The notes under the pieces are model-generated. The model made no database searches and was not told where the DNA came from. It saw nothing but the letters and a program-made list of their open reading frames with translations. A program made the translations under genes and the position numbers. Below are positions 61,737 to 64,000 of a stretch of 64,000 bases of DNA, piece by piece (position 1 is the first letter of the stretch; the number at the start of each line of letters is the position of its first letter). The DNA comes from Pachyseris speciosa. Taxonomy: Eukaryota; Cnidaria; Anthozoa; Scleractinia; Pachyseridae. Location of the stretch: contig JAEMWC010000049.1 in assembly GCA_016490735.1 (NCBI GenBank), forward strand, positions 808,501-872,500, in the 5' to 3' direction.

Positions 61737-62138
61737 ATGCCGAGAGTCAAGTCAAAGCATGGCAGAACCCGGCGGAAGAGAGGTGATCCCGCTAGAAGGA
61801 GAAGGAAGAGACAGCGCCTCAAGAAACAGAGAGGGAGTGGATTTGACGTGCAAAAACTACTGGGCAAGACTGGTGTGGAATTTCACTGGCCCGGTTATCA
61901 ATTCATGGGACCTGGCACGCATCTCGAAAAAAGATTGGCCCGAGGTGACAAGGGGATAAACAGACTCGACAGACTGGCCAAACAGCATGACATTGACTAT
62001 TCCCAAGCCAAGAACCTGCGGGACAAGTGGCAAGCTGATCGGAAGATGATCAAGGGCATTGATGCTTTCAAGAAGAAGAACAAGACAGAATCCATTGTCA
62101 AAAACATCATGAAAGCCAAGGTCAAGTTAAAACTGTAA
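61737..62138 (+). CDS. Parvovirus-type phospholipase A2 with basic N-terminus
   Basis: This is an intact 133-aa frame, eight bases after the basic protein. The first 35 residues are Arg/Lys-rich (R-R-R-R-K-R-Q). The PLA2 core follows: the calcium loop P-G-Y-Q-F-M-G-P-G-T, then G-I-N-R-L-D, and the catalytic H-D-I-D-Y, with a downstream Asp in L-R-D-K-W. In parvoviruses this domain opens the endosomal membrane during entry, and adintovirus-like elements are known to carry one. The basic start may bind DNA or act as a nuclear signal. All catalytic positions are present, unlike most genes in this window. Confidence 0.85.
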   Translation: MPRVKSKHGRTRRKRGDPARRRRKRQRLKKQRGSGFDVQKLLGKTGVEFHWPGYQFMGPGTHLEKRLARGDKGINRLDRLAKQHDIDYSQAKNLRDKWQADRKMIKGIDAFKKKNKTESIVKNIMKAKVKLKL

Positions 62139-62193
62139 AAGACGGTGTTGCTTCACATCTGGTGTCTTGTTTTTTATTTCAATTCACACCATT

Positions 62194-62908
62194 CTACAAC
62201 TTTTTTTCACACATTGAGAAAAGGTTTAGTAACACTTTCTTTCCAACACTATCAAGAGGGAAATCTTGTGGTCCCAGCAAAGTAGTGGTCCTCACTAAAC
62301 TTGGCATACCACACTCTGTGAACTGTTCGTTAGCGTAACGGTAGGTGTGCCAGGTATTCGTGGTCATGTCATATAAGTAGATTGGTTTCTTCGTTTCTTT
62401 GGCCAGATTGACGCTCCGTCCTAATCTTCCTGGAACAATGGGTTCATCGTGAGGTGCCATGGAAAATGTCTTTGAGAAAACAATCAATATATCTGCATGG
62501 TTAATAGCTGTATAGTCCCACATGATTGCTATCCTCTCTTGATAAGGGAAATGGATGAAGATTGAATCCCCTGCATAACAAGCTCTAAACGCTTCCCTAT
62601 CCAAACTATCTGCCACTGCAAAATTATTCTTGAGACTTTCTGTTGGATAACAGGACATCGGTCACATCATCTTCATAGGAAGTGCTAACAATCTCTGAAC
62701 AATTGTTGCTGTGGCTTATTTTCCATAAACGCAGATCGGAGGCCTTATCCAAATCCTGTTTTATAGCAGTAATGGTGTCAGCCAACTTCTGATCTGTAGT
62801 GGTGTAACAGTGGAACGGTAATCCTTGCAGTATAGCCAAAGAGACAACGGTGGAGTTCATTCCTCTATTAGTAGTAGTGATAATGGTGGGGTAAGAGGCC
62901 ATCTTCAA
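62194..62908 (-). pseudogene. Gene W, fragment E copy: second SLOG-like protein
   Basis: This matches 8032-8795. The N-terminal frame (62908 to 62624) contains T-T-T-N-R-G-M-N-S-T-V-V-S-L-A and D-L-D-K-A-S-D. Two bases are missing near 62636 relative to element A, which shifts the frame. The C-terminal frame (62658-62194) contains the strand A-D-I-L-I-V-F-S, then P-G-R-L-G-R-S-V-N-L-A and K-K-P-I-Y-L-Y-D-M. A and E are broken at different places, so the ancestor was intact. It is convergent with PLA2. Confidence 0.55.
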
Positions 62909-62983
62909 TCACCTTTTTTTTTGGTGTAGTCTTTTCACGATAGGATTGTCGAGAAATGATGCTTTAAGGCTAGTTCAAAAGTA

Positions 62984-63015
62984 TTTATAAGAGCCAGACA
63001 CGCCGTGATTGGTCA
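62984..63015 (-). promoter_or_regulatory. TATA and CCAAT promoter of gene W (fragment E)
   Basis: 'gtatttataagagccagac' (minus-strand TATAAATA) and 'gtgattggtcagctcaac' (inverted CCAAT) are spaced as before W in element A. Confidence 0.6.
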
Positions 63016-63084
63016 GCTCAACCGACGCCGTGACCAAATAGGGGTAAGAAATGGGCAAGAACGGACAAGCATTGGGCAAGGATT

Positions 63085-63404
63085 GGGGCTTAGGGTTGCG
63101 TGACACCCTTTGCTTGACACCCATGAAGTAGGGTTAGGGAATGGGGTTTATGGGTTGGGGTTAGGGGTGTCTTTTTTCATTGTTTTTAATTAATTGTTTT
63201 TAATTAATATTGTACAATTAGGGTTAGGGCTTAACAAATTAGGGTTAGAGTCCCATGGGACCCAATGCTGCTCTCTGATTGGGCTAAAAAATGAGGGTTG
63301 GAGCTAATTTATGCTAATTATGCGCATAATTATGCTAATTAGTCCCATGGGACCCAATGCTGCTCTGTGATTGGTTAGGGCCTGGATAGGCCAGGGTTAC
63401 TACT
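63085..63404 (-). repeat. Right terminal inverted repeat of fragment E
   Basis: This is nearly identical to 8970-9259 but has an extra block with the palindromes AATTATGCGCATAATT (63316-63331) and GTCCCATGGGAC (63342-63353, second copy). It shows that A's right end lost about 75 bases or that E duplicated them. Confidence 0.85.
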
Positions 63405-63439
63405 TGCTTGCCAAAACTAACTCTGTGTCCCGTATGTGG

Positions 63440-63473
63440 CCAAATAAGGAAAAGTATAAGATCCCGTATATAA
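63440..63473 (+). promoter_or_regulatory. CArG-like box and TATA box
   Basis: CCAAATAAGG (63440-63449) is a perfect CC(A/T)6GG box, the binding consensus of SRF-type MADS factors. TATATAA follows at 63467-63473, about 57 bases before the ATG at 63530. It lies outside the element, 36 bases from its end. Confidence 0.55.
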
Positions 63474-63529
63474 GCCGACTGTACTAGATGTCAGCGGAGC
63501 GTGACTGGAGGGTCAACTGAAAGAAAAAA

Positions 63530-64000
63530 ATGGTAGACAGAGTGGCGGAAGGTGAGGATCCTTCTTCGGCAAAAAAGCTAAAGAAGAGTAACTTGCGTGG
63601 ACCTTACAACCAGTATATTTCTCAACCGGGATTAAAGATACCTTGAACAACCTTGAGACGTTGGCCGCAAAGATTTCCGACGTCTACTACTTTGCCCTCG
63701 GACGACCTTAGCACGGATTCAATTGGTAATGATGTGCAACCAAGCGGCAGCTTTCCCATTGTTACCCATGACTTCACACATATGGAAATCGGTGAATCAT
63801 CACACAGTTTGTTAAGCCAGACTGCTAATCCTTTCGAAACGGATGACTGTGAGAGTTATTGTAGTCAATACGAAGATTATGATCATGAGCAGGGCGACCA
63901 ATGCGACCCTTATATAGATGGACCTCTTAAGTCTTCAGACTCAGGACTAGCCGAGATACTTGCAGAAGATGAACAAGAGGGCATCGAAGATTACCTTATG
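63530..64000 (+). CDS. Start of an acidic protein, runs off the window
   Basis: The ATG at 63530 opens M-V-D-R-V-A-E-G-E-D, a Lys-rich patch (A-K-K-L-K-K-S) and R-G-P-Y-N-Q-Y. An in-frame TGA at 63644 interrupts it. The same frame continues to the window end, acidic and Ser/Asp/Glu-rich. Either the TGA is a nonsense mutation or an intron is involved. I do not recognise the protein; it could be a host gene or a transposon-encoded one. The TATA and CArG boxes upstream support a real transcript. Confidence 0.4.

Larger units (their letters stand above)
61430..63404. mobile_element. Fragment E: W end of a third family 1 element
   Basis: This fragment carries a basic protein, PLA2 and W, and ends at 63404 with CCAGGGTTACTACT. 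Its left limit is the outer end of element B, so either B inserted into this element or recombination joined them. No matching duplication flanks B (cgtgcc on the left if 42210 is its other end, gtcaaa on the right). It supplies genes that element A has lost. Confidence 0.7.

Overview
The window looks like animal nuclear DNA, most likely from a cnidarian such as a coral or anemone. The evidence is spliceosomal introns, a truncated Ty3/gypsy retrotransposon, a tRNA-derived SINE, a foldback palindrome of a kind I associate with hexacorals, and polymerase and packaging proteins resembling those of cnidarian Polintons. The species assignment is inference. I see no intact host gene. Nearly everything recognisable is mobile DNA, and most coding regions are broken by stops, frameshifts or insertions.

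The main content is several remnants of two kinds of large virus-like DNA element (Polinton/Maverick or adintovirus-like), each with its own B-family DNA polymerase. The first kind, called family 1 here, is seen as element A (1897-9259), element B (about 49016-61429, inverted relative to A) and an end fragment E (61430-63404). Its ends start with AGTAGT and carry long inverted repeats rich in CCCTAA-like motifs. Put together, A, B and E give this order: inverted repeat, polymerase, RING or coiled-coil gene, paralogous Cys-rich genes X and Y, a SLOG-like plus nuclease-like frame, gene Z, a small basic protein, a parvovirus-type phospholipase A2, a second SLOG-like gene (W), inverted repeat. A has lost the first part of its polymerase and the basic/PLA2 genes. 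B has a partial tandem duplication of RING-X-Y.

The second kind, element C (about 22273-34836, all on the minus strand), has a polymerase preceded by zinc fingers and five small phase-0 exons, a packaging ATPase split by a 2.37 kb insertion, and two small genes typical of cnidarian Polinton-like elements. Further polymerase relics lie at 940-1085 and 18640-20048. The region 9400-22000 is a mosaic of repeated small genes (coiled-coil/RING, CCHC zinc-knuckle, and a two-exon gene with a basic nuclear-signal-like motif).

From 36 to 42 kb the DNA is repetitive: a foldback palindrome, tandem gene-like units, and an array of about 80-bp satellite units that ends directly at an AGTAGT inverted-repeat end. 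Next comes the truncated gypsy element (42756-45987), then about 3 kb with no genes I recognise.

Family 1 genes appear to share a CCAAT-TATA promoter layout and a common polyadenylation cassette, and several downstream frames begin exactly at splice acceptors. This suggests compact, virus-like expression by alternative splicing. The most unusual feature is the accessory set: two divergent SLOG-like nucleotide-binding proteins, a nuclease-like domain, RING proteins and the X/Y Cys-rich paralogs. No major capsid protein or integrase was recognised in the window.
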